NCBI RefSeq assembly: GCF_017893945.1
Contig: NZ_CP054257.1
Location: 1,116,001 to 1,180,000 of the forward strand
Direction of reading: 5' to 3'
Origin: Treponema parvum
Lineage (GTDB): Bacteria; Spirochaetota; Spirochaetia; Treponematales; Treponemataceae
Length of the DNA: 64,000 nucleotides
Below are positions 27,841 to 36,131 of the stretch, piece after piece. A program made the translations under genes and the position numbers. The notes under the pieces are model-generated. The model saw only the letters and a program-made list of their open reading frames with translations. It searched no databases and had not been told where the DNA came from. Positions within the stretch are counted from its first letter, which is position 1, and every line of letters begins with the position of its first letter.

Positions 27841-28209
27841 TTAAATCATTTCATCAAATAAAAGCCCTATGGCTTTTCTGATTCTGATTTTAAGTTTTTG
27901 TATATCTGCAGACGGTATCTCCTTAATAACTTGCTCCGTATTAGGATCTACTATCTTAATAATGACGCTGCCCAATTCGTTGTTTACGTTGAACTGCAGC
28001 TTGCGTCCCATCACCATATCCGACAGCCGTTGAAGCTGCTGGACATCTTTTTCTATGTTGGCATTGTTTTCGACAATATTATCGATAACTTGTGAAGCTC
28101 CGACCGTAATGTTTTCTATAGGCATTGCCTTTGTTGCGATCGATGCAGGATTATAGTTTATACGGCCTTCCTTTGCCAAACTTTGCCCTATGTTACTTAT
28201 TGTATTCAT
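27841..28209 (-). CDS. flaG: FlaG-family flagellar protein
   Basis: Small protein (122 aa) of the FlaG family, implicated in filament length control in other bacteria. C-terminal domain LQFNVNNELGSVIIKIVDPNTEQVIKEIPSADIQKL is diagnostic. Start at 28209 (MNTISNIGQ) follows AGGAGGAAAG; the upstream in-frame ATG at 28263 lacks a site. Located between a flagellin and fliD. A GGATGGG/CCCATCC hairpin (about 28240-28259) precedes it and may separate or attenuate transcription from flaB. Confidence 0.88.
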   Translation of the reverse strand: MNTISNIGQSLAKEGRINYNPASIATKAMPIENITVGASQVIDNIVENNANIEKDVQQLQRLSDMVMGRKLQFNVNNELGSVIIKIVDPNTEQVIKEIPSADIQKLKIRIRKAIGLLFDEMI

Positions 28210-28315
28210 GGGCTCTTTCCTCCTGAAAGAAGAACCGGATGGGGGCGCACCCATCCCGTCCACGTATTGCTGTCAAAAAAACGACATCCAGGAGTTTCTT
28301 TAGCAGCTTTACGAT

Positions 28316-29170
28316 TTATCTCAGCAAAGCCAGTACACTTTGTGACTGGGAATTTGCCTGAGCGAGCATTGCAGTACCGGATTGTGTGAGAATCTGGTTT
28401 TTTGCAAAATTTACCATTTCAGAAGCCATGTCCGTATCGCGGATAAGCGATTCCGCCGCCTGAAGATTTTCGGCAGCTACGTTTACGCCGTTTGCAGCCA
28501 TTTCAAAGCGATTCTGATATGCACCGAGGTCGGCTCGCTGTTTTGAAACTATCAGCAAGGCCTGATCTACGGAATTGATCGCCATATTGGCCATATCCGG
28601 TGTGGAAATGCTTATTCCGCCGTCAGTACCCTGAACGCCCTTAAGTCCTAAGGACTGAGCCGTCATAGTACCGATGAAAACACGCGCATTCTGATCCACA
28701 TTTGCTCCGATTTGGAACTGCATGATCCGGCCGGAAGCCGAATCGGAAGCGAAACTTCCCGTAAGAATGTTCATTCCGTTAAATTGAGCCTGACTTGCTA
28801 TGCGGTCTACTTCAGATACAAGCTGTGATACTTCCACCTGAATCTGCATGCGGTCTTCATCGGAATAAATACCGTTTGCAGACTGAACGGCAAGCTCGCG
28901 TATTCGCTGAAGAATATCGGTAGTTTCCTGCAAATATCCTTCCGTTGCCTGAATAAAAGAAACACCGTTTGAGATGTTCCGACTTGCCTGGTTCAAACCG
29001 CGGATCTGGCTGCGCATCTTTTCGGATACTGCAAGACCCGAAGCGTCGTCGCCGGCTCTATTAATTTTCTCACCGGAGCTGAGTTTTTCTATGTTGCCTG
29101 AAATCTCGTTGTATGAAACACCCAAGGTGCGGTTAGCATACATAGCACTCATATTGTGATTAATAACCAT
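28316..29170 (-). CDS. flaB: Flagellin FlaB-type core protein (copy A)
   Basis: Periplasmic flagellar filament core protein, 284 aa. It has the conserved flagellin ends without a large variable domain: [17 protein letters not shown] and [24 protein letters not shown] at the N-terminus; [21 protein letters not shown] and [16 protein letters not shown] at the C-terminus. Spirochete FlaB proteins are this size. It has a good AGGGTATAAC-type leader and its own long leader with a 15-bp hairpin (29271-29314). Roughly two thirds of positions look shared with the second flagellin (by eye). Confidence 0.95.
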   Translation of the reverse strand: MVINHNMSAMYANRTLGVSYNEISGNIEKLSSGEKINRAGDDASGLAVSEKMRSQIRGLNQASRNISNGVSFIQATEGYLQETTDILQRIRELAVQSANGIYSDEDRMQIQVEVSQLVSEVDRIASQAQFNGMNILTGSFASDSASGRIMQFQIGANVDQNARVFIGTMTAQSLGLKGVQGTDGGISISTPDMANMAINSVDQALLIVSKQRADLGAYQNRFEMAANGVNVAAENLQAAESLIRDTDMASEMVNFAKNQILTQSGTAMLAQANSQSQSVLALLR

Positions 29171-29270
29171 GTTATACCCTCCATGTTAAAAAACCGAAGC
29201 GTCTTGCTTCAGCTTCTGCGTGTGCGGGCTGCTCCGGTTATCGCGCCCCCGGAACAGTTTCAGACCCTTA

Positions 29271-29314
29271 CCGCAGAGATCGTAAACCGTTAAAACAGAT
29301 TACGGTCTCTGCGG
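29271..29314 (-). promoter_or_regulatory. Leader hairpin before flagellin copy A
   Basis: Arms CCGCAGAGATCGTAA (29271-29285) and TTACGGTCTCTGCGG (29300-29314) pair over 15 bp with one wobble and a 14-base loop, in the 308-bp gap between the two flagellin genes. No T-run follows on the minus strand, so a regulatory or mRNA-stability role is more likely than termination. Confidence 0.6.
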
Positions 29315-29430
29315 CCGCACGCACATAAAGGATAAAATTTCAAAGAACAAAACGTGTCTGAAAACACGTTAAAAAATCAACAGTTACGGTGATAAGTTTA
29401 AGAAAGGCTTTTGAAGAAACACCGCGTTCT

Positions 29431-29464
29431 CTTGGGTATTTGCAATTCCTGCCAAATACCCAAG
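29431..29464 (-). terminator. Hairpin after flagellin copy B
   Basis: Perfect 12-bp arms CTTGGGTATTTG and CAAATACCCAAG with a ten-base loop, 15 bp after the flagellin stop. The T-run is poor, so it may act as a weak terminator or protect the mRNA 3' end. Confidence 0.55.
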
Positions 29465-29478
29465 AAGATTATAGTACA

Positions 29479-30339
29479 CTATCTCAGCAATGACAAGACA
29501 TTCTGTGACTGTGTGTTTGCCTGTGCCAGCATGGCAGTGCCTGCCTGCTGCAATACGGAATTCTTTGTGAATTCGACCATCTGGCGGGCCATGTCCGTAT
29601 CGCGTATGCGAGATTCGGAAGCCTGCAGGTTTTCTGCAGAAACATTCAAGCCTTTGACGGTCATTTCCATACGGTTCTGGTATGCGCCCAGATCTGCACG
29701 CTGTTTATTGATGCGCTTGAGAGCTTCATCAATAGTTCCTATTACGCGGTTGGCCTCATCCGGCTCCTGCAGAGAGATTTTTCTTTCAGTACCTATTTCA
29801 CGGATTCCCAGTGCGTCTGCCGTCATTGTACCGATGAACATTTGCATGCGCTGATCCATATTGGATCCTATGTGGAACCACATTGATGCGGTAACTGCGT
29901 TCTCTCCCGTAGGCCGTGCAAAACGTCCTGTCAGCATATTCATTCCGTTAAACTGTGCGGAACTTGCTATGCGGTCAACTTCAGAAACGAGAGCGGATAC
30001 TTCGACCTGAATCTGCATGCGGTCTTCATCGGAATAAATACCGTTTGAAGCTTGTACTGCAAGTTCACGGATACGCTGCATTATGTCCGTTGTTTCCTGA
30101 AGATAGCCTTCCGTCGTCTGAATAAAACTGATCCCGTTTTGAGCATTCTGTGCAGCTTGATTTAAACCGCGGATTTGACTGCGCATTTTTTCCGAAACTG
30201 CAAGACCTGAAGCATCGTCGCCGGCGCGGTTTATCCTTTCGCCTGAAGACAATTTTTCCATGTCTTTTGCAAGACCAAGACCTGTAATTCCTAACTGACG
30301 GTTAGCATACAGCGCTGACATGTTGTGATTGATGACCAT
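29479..30339 (-). CDS. flaB: Flagellin FlaB-type core protein (copy B)
   Basis: Second filament core protein, 286 aa. [47 protein letters not shown] and the C-terminal [43 protein letters not shown] are diagnostic. Its centre ([40 protein letters not shown]) resembles the spirochete FlaB inner region. A strong GGAGGAAT site precedes the ATG, and a sigma-28-like promoter lies at 30485-30512. Having several FlaB paralogues is typical of treponemes. Confidence 0.95.
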   Translation of the reverse strand: MVINHNMSALYANRQLGITGLGLAKDMEKLSSGERINRAGDDASGLAVSEKMRSQIRGLNQAAQNAQNGISFIQTTEGYLQETTDIMQRIRELAVQASNGIYSDEDRMQIQVEVSALVSEVDRIASSAQFNGMNMLTGRFARPTGENAVTASMWFHIGSNMDQRMQMFIGTMTADALGIREIGTERKISLQEPDEANRVIGTIDEALKRINKQRADLGAYQNRMEMTVKGLNVSAENLQASESRIRDTDMARQMVEFTKNSVLQQAGTAMLAQANTQSQNVLSLLR

Positions 30340-30484
30340 AGATATTCCTCCTTGGAATATATTTATAAAACGGCGTCCCTGCCGTCTTTGTGAAAGTGGT
30401 TTCGATCGTTTATTATCGATGCATTTTCACGTGAATAATTGCTGAAAATTATCTAAAATTTTACCGCATAGTTATTCTTGTTTA

Positions 30485-30512
30485 TTGTCGGAAAGAAGGA
30501 GGAAAAACTTTA
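30485..30512 (-). promoter_or_regulatory. Sigma-28-like promoter of flagellin copy B
   Basis: On the minus strand TAAAGTTT (30512-30505) is followed after 12 bases by TCCGACAA (30492-30485), close to the consensus TAAAGTTT-N11-GCCGATAA. It leaves a leader of about 140 bases containing an ACGGC/GCCGT hairpin. Confidence 0.6.
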
Positions 30513-30523
30513 ACATTAAATTT

Positions 30524-30574
30524 TTATTTTTTTCCGAATCTTCTGGTGTTCAATAAAACGGCGCGTTTTGAAAG
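30524..30574. repeat. Dispersed intergenic repeat, copy 2
   Basis: ATTTTTTTCCGAATCTTC then GGTGTTCAATAAAACGGC and GCGCGTTTTGAAAGC. It is shorter at its right end than copies 1 and 3. It lies downstream of the rdgB stop. Confidence 0.6.
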
Positions 30575-30616
30575 CATAGCAGTATCGGCTGATGTTTTAT
30601 AAACTCGAAATTCGGC

Positions 30617-31369
30617 CTAAATGAGGGGGAATATTTTTTTTACGGCTTGCACGGCTTTGCCGCGATGTGAAATCGCGTTTTTTTGTTCCGCCGTAAGTTG
30701 TGCCGCCGTACAGCCGTATTGGGGCAAAAAGAATATGGGGTCGTACCCGAAGCCGCCGGTTCCTGCCGATTCGGATATGTCTTTTACAAGGCGGCCTTCC
30801 ATGGTTTCTTGCGCTACGAAAAATCGGTCTTTTGACAAAAACAGAACCATCGAGCAAACGTAACGGCATGAACGCCCGTCGTACGACTTGTCGAAATGCC
30901 CGTTCTCGCCGTGCAGTTTGCCGTTTGGAATTTTTAGAGCGCGGCTGTCCGCATTGCCGCAGAGCGGGGCAGTTTCCGCGGCAGGGCAAGGGCTATCGTA
31001 AGCTTTTTTATTTTTTAGAGCCTCGTTTGTCTGTTCGATTAAGAGCCTGTTCTGTTCCGCTTGAGGTATTTTTACCTTGTCGGGTCTTCCCTGCGGAAAA
31101 TCCGGGCCGGCATACCGTGAAGAATATACTCCCGGTATACCGTTTAAAGCGTCTACGCATATGCCCGAATCGTCTGCAATCACCGGGCAATGAACTATTT
31201 CCCACAGCGCGCGCGCCTTTATCAGGCTGTTTTCATAAAAAGTCGTGCCCGTTTCTTCAGGATCGAAATTAATGCCTTCGTCGGAAGGGATGACAACCGT
31301 AAAGTCCGTAAGAATTTCGGACATTTCTTTTTTTTTGTTCAGGTTTCCCGTGGCAAGATAAATTTTCAT
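30617..31369 (-). CDS. rdgB: RdgB/HAM1-family non-canonical purine NTP pyrophosphatase with internal insertion
   Basis: House-cleaning enzyme that hydrolyses dITP/XTP to monophosphates. MKIYLATGNLNKKKEM, DEGINFDPEETGTTFYENSLIKA, VIADDSGICVDALNGIPGVYSSRYAG and the C-terminal GTGGFGYDPIF plus KNAISHRGKA are all family signatures. At 250 aa it is about 50 residues longer than usual: a Cys-, Pro- and Gly-rich insert (about residues 118-165) interrupts the fold between the substrate loop and the beta strand VCSMVLFLSK. Start 31369 (MKIYLATGN) chosen by homology. Direct repeats flank the gene on both sides. Confidence 0.9.
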   Translation of the reverse strand: MKIYLATGNLNKKKEMSEILTDFTVVIPSDEGINFDPEETGTTFYENSLIKARALWEIVHCPVIADDSGICVDALNGIPGVYSSRYAGPDFPQGRPDKVKIPQAEQNRLLIEQTNEALKNKKAYDSPCPAAETAPLCGNADSRALKIPNGKLHGENGHFDKSYDGRSCRYVCSMVLFLSKDRFFVAQETMEGRLVKDISESAGTGGFGYDPIFFLPQYGCTAAQLTAEQKNAISHRGKAVQAVKKIFPLI

Positions 31370-31449
31370 TTTTTTTCCAAATCTTTTGTTGTTCAATAAA
31401 ACGGCGAAATGACGTGTTTTGAAAACTAGATATTCAAGGCGAGGTTCCG
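31370..31449. repeat. Dispersed intergenic repeat, copy 3
   Basis: Starts at the rdgB start codon (ATTTTTTTTCCAAATC), continues GTTGTTCAATAAAACGGC, TGTTTTGAAAACTAGATA and AAGGCGAGGTTCCG. In the same orientation as copy 2, so rdgB sits between direct repeats about 845 bp apart. The remaining 170 bp to 31621 show no gene. Confidence 0.6.
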
Positions 31450-31621
31450 GCCGCGTGACGCTTCGAGCGTTATGCTTACAGAATTCTACCCTAAAAGCTC
31501 GACCGCGGCTAAGCGGACGTGTTCTCGCCGAAAGTTATTATGTCTTACTTTCAAAACCCGACACATTAATATTATCGAAAACATTTTTTCATGTCCAGTT
31601 TTATCTTAACCCTTTTATCCT

Positions 31622-32662
31622 TTATCCGCGCCCTCTCCGTTTTACAATGTCTGTAAGCGAATCGCATCCGTATTTTGCCGCGGCAATGTAATAGCTTACC
31701 TGCCTTTCCGAAATGCCTATCATGTCGGCGATCATCTTATTGCTCGGACATACCTTGTAGCGGTTGTTTCTGAGCATACGGTTTTTGAGCTTCCAGCAGG
31801 CCGTGTGGTGCAGATATTTTTTATACGCTTCTTCCTGCAAGGGACTGCCGTTTTCAAGTTTTTGAATTTCAATGGCGTATTTTTTGTGAAAAAAATACGC
31901 GTTATCTCGGCGCCGGATAAAGTTTTCTCTGATTTCCGCTTTTTTATAAAGGGAATCCCGCAGCGATCTGAGCTTTTCTTCTAAAAAATCCTGTGCGCAG
32001 CCGCATACGGCGCTCAGCTCCGAAAGCTGCTCGTCGTGTATATAGTAACAGGCCTTTAAGGCGATTATAATCATCTTTTTTTGATTAAAAGACTTTTGCG
32101 TCCATTTCAATAAAAGTTTATTCTTTTCGGCCGCGTACTCCGGCGGCGGGTTTTGCGCCTGCATTTTGATTCTTTTCGAAAAAAAGGATTCGTCTATTTT
32201 ATTCGGATTATATTTATTCCGTAAAACTTCCGCAGTATTTTGAACTCTTCCGGCAGAATATGTTTGCATAGGCGAAGCCGCTTCGTACAATCCGGAATAT
32301 TCCTGTTCAGCGTATTTTATACAGGAATCTTCATATAGCTGTATCGAACTTGAATCCAAAACTTCCATTCCATAGCTTTCTTTTATCCGGCTTCTTTGCC
32401 ACGAATAAAACGCATTGGACACGTAATTTGTAAAGTATGCGGAAAAAGGGCACGTGTCGGGATTGTAACGGGCGATGAGTTTTTTTATTTTTGGCTGAAT
32501 GTTGATTACGAAATCGCTTTTCGTATCCTCGTCAAGATAGCGCCCTGTAAAGCGGTGGGGATTTTTATAAACGTCCGTAAGCAGTTTCCATACAGCGTCC
32601 TCATAATCTAAAAGTCTTACGTTGATCTTCCCGGGAAGGCTGTCAATCTCGTTCCAATCCAT
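31622..32662 (-). CDS. Divergent sigma-70-like/helix-turn-helix protein, 346 aa
   Basis: I do not recognise an exact family. Residues about 45-100 (DFVINIQPKIKKLIARYNPD, then FSAYFTNYVSNAFYSWQRSR) resemble sigma region 2 and its core-binding and DNA-melting helices. The C-terminus holds a helix-turn-helix, CPSNKMIADMIGISERQVSYY, where a sigma region 4 would be. The centre is long and charged. Start at 32662 (MDWNEID) follows GGAGGAAAAT. Transcribed alone on the minus strand. It could be an alternative sigma factor or a regulator derived from one; confidence in function is low, but the gene itself is convincing. Confidence 0.55.
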   Translation of the reverse strand: MDWNEIDSLPGKINVRLLDYEDAVWKLLTDVYKNPHRFTGRYLDEDTKSDFVINIQPKIKKLIARYNPDTCPFSAYFTNYVSNAFYSWQRSRIKESYGMEVLDSSSIQLYEDSCIKYAEQEYSGLYEAASPMQTYSAGRVQNTAEVLRNKYNPNKIDESFFSKRIKMQAQNPPPEYAAEKNKLLLKWTQKSFNQKKMIIIALKACYYIHDEQLSELSAVCGCAQDFLEEKLRSLRDSLYKKAEIRENFIRRRDNAYFFHKKYAIEIQKLENGSPLQEEAYKKYLHHTACWKLKNRMLRNNRYKVCPSNKMIADMIGISERQVSYYIAAAKYGCDSLTDIVKRRGRG

Positions 32663-32799
32663 ATTTTCCTCCATGACAAATAAAAATTCCGCTTGTGCGG
32701 CGAGTGACGTTTAGCAAAAAGCGTGCCATGTGAAAAAGCGTAAAAAAGAGATAGAAGACGGCCGGGGCATGCAGCATAAAGCCGCTTGTAAGCAAATTG

Positions 32800-32837
32800 C
32801 TTCACATTCCTGCATTTTGCAGGAATGTGAAGTTTTT
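32800..32837 (+). terminator. Orphan perfect hairpin with T-run
   Basis: Fifteen-base perfect arms CTTCACATTCCTGCA and TGCAGGAATGTGAAG with a TTT loop, then TTTTT. It is oriented on the plus strand, yet no plus-strand gene lies upstream between 31450 and 32800. The surrounding 32675-33119 stretch has no gene that I can support; a GACGTTATGACGGATTT direct repeat (about 32892 and 32961) is the only other structure. Confidence 0.65.
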
Positions 32838-33119
32838 CGACGGGATTTTCAGGGGGAATTTTGCGGAATTTTATGGCGGCACGGAACGTAGCTGACGTTA
32901 TGACGGATTTAGGAATCGGCAATGCGGCGATCAGCGGCGGTATGTCGCGGTTCGGGAAAGACGTTATGACGGATTTCGGCGGGGCATAGAAATATTATTC
33001 TATACTTTGGGGATAAAAAAATCGAATTATTCTCATACTTTGAGGCTTTGTTTTGCCGCCGTTTTATTTTTTTTCGTTATAATTCATTGCAATGTAACAA
33101 ATTAAAATAAAAATAATCG

Positions 33120-33148
33120 TTGACAAATCGAAAAAACGGACTTAACAT
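33120..33148 (+). promoter_or_regulatory. Promoter of the lacI-type regulator
   Basis: TTGACA at 33120-33125 and TAACAT at 33143-33148 with a 17-bp spacer, directly abutting the operator palindrome. Confidence 0.7.
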
Positions 33149-33166
33149 ATAGTAAACGTTTGCTAT
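33149..33166. promoter_or_regulatory. LacI-family operator at the regulator's own transcription start
   Basis: ATAGTAAACGTTTGCTAT is palindromic about a central CG with one mismatch, the usual form for LacI/PurR-family sites. Placed at the predicted +1, it would give autorepression. Confidence 0.65.
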
Positions 33167-34244
33167 GGTGCAGGATATGCAGGATAAATCGAAAAAGAAA
33201 ACGACTATTTCCGACATTGCAAAAAGGGCGGGGGTGTCTTCTGCTACGGTATCGCGCGTTTTAAGCGGTTCCGATTATCCTGTAAACCGTGAAGTCCGCA
33301 AAGAAATAGAGAAGATCGCCGTCGGCATGCGCTACAAGCCGAATGTTTTCGGACAGCTGCTGAGAGGAGGAACCAGCAGGGAAATCGGCGTAATCATTCC
33401 GTCTCTTTCCAATCCTTTTTACGCCGAACTTGTGTCCGCAGTGGAACGCGAATGCGTCGATCGCGGCTACATGCCTATAATCTGTTCATCGCAAAATCAG
33501 TTTCAGCTGGAAACAAAGCATTTGGATATATTCCAGCGAAAACAGGTTGCAGGCATTCTTTTGTCGAGTATACATCTTGCCGGCGCTTTTTTAAGGACTC
33601 TCAGAGCTCTTCCCGTGCCCTTTGTGCTGTTCGATCAGCCGTATGCTTATGCGGGAATCGATAGCGTCAGTTTCGATTTCCTCGACGCAGGATATAAGGC
33701 CGCCCGGTTTTTGTTCGAGGAAGGGCACAAGGACATAGTTTTTGTATCCGGGCCGCTCGACAGGTTCAGCCGGAAGCGGCTTTTTGAAGGATATAAAAAG
33801 GCGTTTAGAGAAAGGAGAAGACGCTTTTTGCCGCAGAATGCCCTGATTGCCGTTTCGGATCGGCAAAAAGACTGCTTCGACGACGGATTTTATATCGGAC
33901 AATACGCCGCAGAATTGCTCATGAAGCGGAACTATCTGCCGGACGCCGTTTTTGCCGTAAACGACATGACGGCTATAGGCTTGATAAAAAGGTTCGAAAA
34001 AGACGGTGTGCGCGTACCATCGGATATTTCGGTGGTCGGCTGCGACAATATTCCGTTCAGCGAAATGTTCGTGCCCGCTCTTACTACGATCGATCAATCG
34101 GCTGATGAAACGGGACGTCTGGCGGCGGATATTTTGCTTAACCGCATTGAAAATAAACCGGTTGCCGTAAATCGGATAATGCTCGAGCCTAAGTTAATCA
34201 TACGGGAATCGGTACGTAAAATTCATTATAAAGTGAGGCGATGA
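33165..34244 (+). CDS. LacI-family transcriptional regulator
   Basis: About 355-359 aa. N-terminal helix-turn-helix TISDIAKRAGVSSATVSRVLSG with hinge helix YKPNVFGQLLRGG, then the periplasmic-binding-like ligand domain (IGVIIPSLSNPFYAELVSAVE; VVGCDNIPFSEMFVPALTTIDQ). An RRRRFLPQ patch is present in the ligand domain. Start is uncertain: ATG 33165 lies inside the operator with no ribosome-binding site, ATG 33177 has AGGA too close. It heads the amino-sugar-type operon and probably represses it and itself. Confidence 0.92.
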   Translation: MVQDMQDKSKKKTTISDIAKRAGVSSATVSRVLSGSDYPVNREVRKEIEKIAVGMRYKPNVFGQLLRGGTSREIGVIIPSLSNPFYAELVSAVERECVDRGYMPIICSSQNQFQLETKHLDIFQRKQVAGILLSSIHLAGAFLRTLRALPVPFVLFDQPYAYAGIDSVSFDFLDAGYKAARFLFEEGHKDIVFVSGPLDRFSRKRLFEGYKKAFRERRRRFLPQNALIAVSDRQKDCFDDGFYIGQYAAELLMKRNYLPDAVFAVNDMTAIGLIKRFEKDGVRVPSDISVVGCDNIPFSEMFVPALTTIDQSADETGRLAADILLNRIENKPVAVNRIMLEPKLIIRESVRKIHYKVRR

Positions 34245-34276
34245 GGATGAAAAATAGGTACCGCATATGGAGGATG

Positions 34277-34301
34277 CTTAATAAATAAACGGTTTATTAA
34301 G
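34277..34301. promoter_or_regulatory. Candidate LacI-type operator before the symporter gene
   Basis: CTTAATAAA and TTTATTAAG form perfect 9-bp arms around TAAACGG; a nested AATAAAC-G-GTTTATT is also symmetrical. The core resembles the TAAACGTTT centre of the site at 33149-33166. It lies 88 bp before the symporter start. Confidence 0.5.
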
Positions 34302-34388
34302 TTTTTATAAAAAGTTATGCGCAAAAGCGCACGGATCGGATCGTTTTCAAAACAGGGGTTTGTTTACGGTTCGGTTCAAGGAGGAACA

Positions 34389-35891
34389 ATGAGTTGGGTC
34401 GATTACGGTATGGTCGTCGCATTTCTTGTCGGAATGGTTCTCATCGGTTTGTATTCCAAAAAGAACGTCAAGACAGCGGAAGACTTTTACGTCGCAGGCG
34501 GTAAGGTTCCCTGGTGGCTGGCAGGGGTTTCTCACCATGTAACCGGATATTCCGGCGTAGTGTTCGTAGGATATGCGGGAATCGCATACGCGACGGGAAC
34601 GCAGATTTATTTTTGGTGGGGCATGAGCATCGCGATCGCCGTTGCGCTCGGTTCGATAATTATCGTGCCGCGTTGGCCGCGCTTAAGGAAATTCCTTGGC
34701 ATTCAGTCTCCTACGGAATATCTAAAAAAACGCTACGATACGGCTTCCCAAGTAGTCGTCGCCGTTGCAGGTATAGTGAGCAAGCTTATCGACGTAGGCG
34801 CAAAGTGGGCTTCAATCGGCATCCTTGTGCAGGGCTTTACAGGCATTCCGTTTTGGGTCGGCGTATTGAGTTCCGCGCTTGTTTCAATTTATTATATGTC
34901 CGTAGGCGGCTTAATCGCCGACTTGTGGACGGATTTCGCCCAGTGGATCATTCAAACCGTCGGCGGCATAGTGCTCTTTGTCGGTACGATTATCTTCTTG
35001 AAGAGCGAAATGAACCTCGGTTTATTCCAAGCGTTTCAAGCGCTCCCTGCAGGACATGTTTCCATCTTTAATCCCGGACGCGGGCAGGGATCCGTTACGT
35101 GGTCGCTGTTTTATTTCTTCGTCATTTTCTTGAGCTATAACGGCGGTACTTGGAGTTTGGCTACGCGCTTTATTTCCAGCAAAGACGACAAAAACGCGCA
35201 CAAAGGGGCACTGCTTTCCGCACTGTTGTATTTGGTATGGCCGCTCGTAGTCTTTACGCCTATGTGGCTCGGCCCGATCGTATTTCCGGGATGGACTCAG
35301 GCGGAAGCCGCAAAGAATTTATTCGCCGCGCTGAGCAAGAAATTTTTGCCGACGGGATTAATAGGTCTGTCCCTCGCCGCGATGTATGCGAATACGCTTT
35401 CCATGTGTACGTCGGACTGCAATACGATTTCAGCGGTTATCACGCGCGACATACTTCCGATTTTCAAAAAGAATATCGATCAGGAAGGCAAAGAAGGGCT
35501 TCACCTTGCGCGTGTTACAACCTTTGTCTTTATGGCGCTTACCGTCATCATCGGTTTAATCAATCAAAAATTCGGCGGCGTCGCCGGAATGATCCTTTCA
35601 TGGTTTGCCGCTCTGCTCGGGCCGACGGCTATTCCGCTTTTGCTTGGACTCTTTCCCGCATTTAAACACTGTGACGGAAAGGCTGCAATCCTTTCGACTC
35701 TCGGCGGATTTTTGGTATTTGTGCTCACAAAGGCCGGAGCTTTAAAACTGCCTCCGGATTTAGGGCTCGTCATGCCGACTCTCGTCGCCTTTATTGTGTA
35801 CTGCGTTGTCGGATTTGCTAATAAGGCGAGCGGCAAAAAAGTACCCGATGAAGTGGAAACCATGCTGCAGCATCTCGGAGAAAAAGCGTAA
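34389..35891 (+). CDS. Sodium:solute symporter (SSS family)
   Basis: Inner-membrane sodium-coupled importer, 500 aa with about thirteen membrane segments. SSS landmarks: the N-terminal DYGMVVAFLVGMVLIGLYSKK, AEDFYVAGGKVPWWLAGVS (family signature), GIQSPTEYLKKRYD, and the long central region. Start at 34389 follows AAGGAGGAAC. Substrate is not deducible from sequence; the downstream epimerase, SIS protein and NagA-like deacetylase point to an amino sugar or a related sugar. Confidence 0.9.
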   Translation: MSWVDYGMVVAFLVGMVLIGLYSKKNVKTAEDFYVAGGKVPWWLAGVSHHVTGYSGVVFVGYAGIAYATGTQIYFWWGMSIAIAVALGSIIIVPRWPRLRKFLGIQSPTEYLKKRYDTASQVVVAVAGIVSKLIDVGAKWASIGILVQGFTGIPFWVGVLSSALVSIYYMSVGGLIADLWTDFAQWIIQTVGGIVLFVGTIIFLKSEMNLGLFQAFQALPAGHVSIFNPGRGQGSVTWSLFYFFVIFLSYNGGTWSLATRFISSKDDKNAHKGALLSALLYLVWPLVVFTPMWLGPIVFPGWTQAEAAKNLFAALSKKFLPTGLIGLSLAAMYANTLSMCTSDCNTISAVITRDILPIFKKNIDQEGKEGLHLARVTTFVFMALTVIIGLINQKFGGVAGMILSWFAALLGPTAIPLLLGLFPAFKHCDGKAAILSTLGGFLVFVLTKAGALKLPPDLGLVMPTLVAFIVYCVVGFANKASGKKVPDEVETMLQHLGEKA

Positions 35892-35912
35892 GGACGCCTG
35901 GCTCTTCTGCCG

Positions 35913-35954
35913 GGGCTGTTTCAAAAGTCGCCTGTTTTTACACAGCCCGATTTT
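35913..35954 (+). terminator. Terminator after the symporter gene
   Basis: GGGCTGT (35913-35919) and ACAGCCC (35942-35948) arms around a T-rich loop, followed by GATTTT. A second ACAGCCCC-GAGTTTTT copy lies at about 35982. Same hairpin family as after tig and nagA. Genes downstream could still be reached by partial read-through. Confidence 0.6.
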
Positions 35955-36131
35955 AGATTGAAAAAAACTGAAGTTTTGGACAGCCCCGAGTTTTTGATGT
36001 ATAGTGGTTAAAATTGAAAAATTGAATCGGCCGGCTGAACTGAAGCCTGCCGGTTCGCCCTGCGTATCCGAAAAGACGGATACCCTTTAAGCGAAAATCG
36101 ATTGAAAGTCTCGTTACAGGGGGAGACATAA

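Noticed and set aside
29171..29270. Sigma-28 promoter for flagellin copy A (GCGCGATAA)
   Set aside because: The -10-like string lacks a TAAA element at the right spacing, so it was not listed.
32617..32922. 101-aa minus-strand open frame before the sigma-like gene
   Set aside because: It runs through the perfect hairpin at 32800-32832 and overlaps the sigma-like start; composition looks random.
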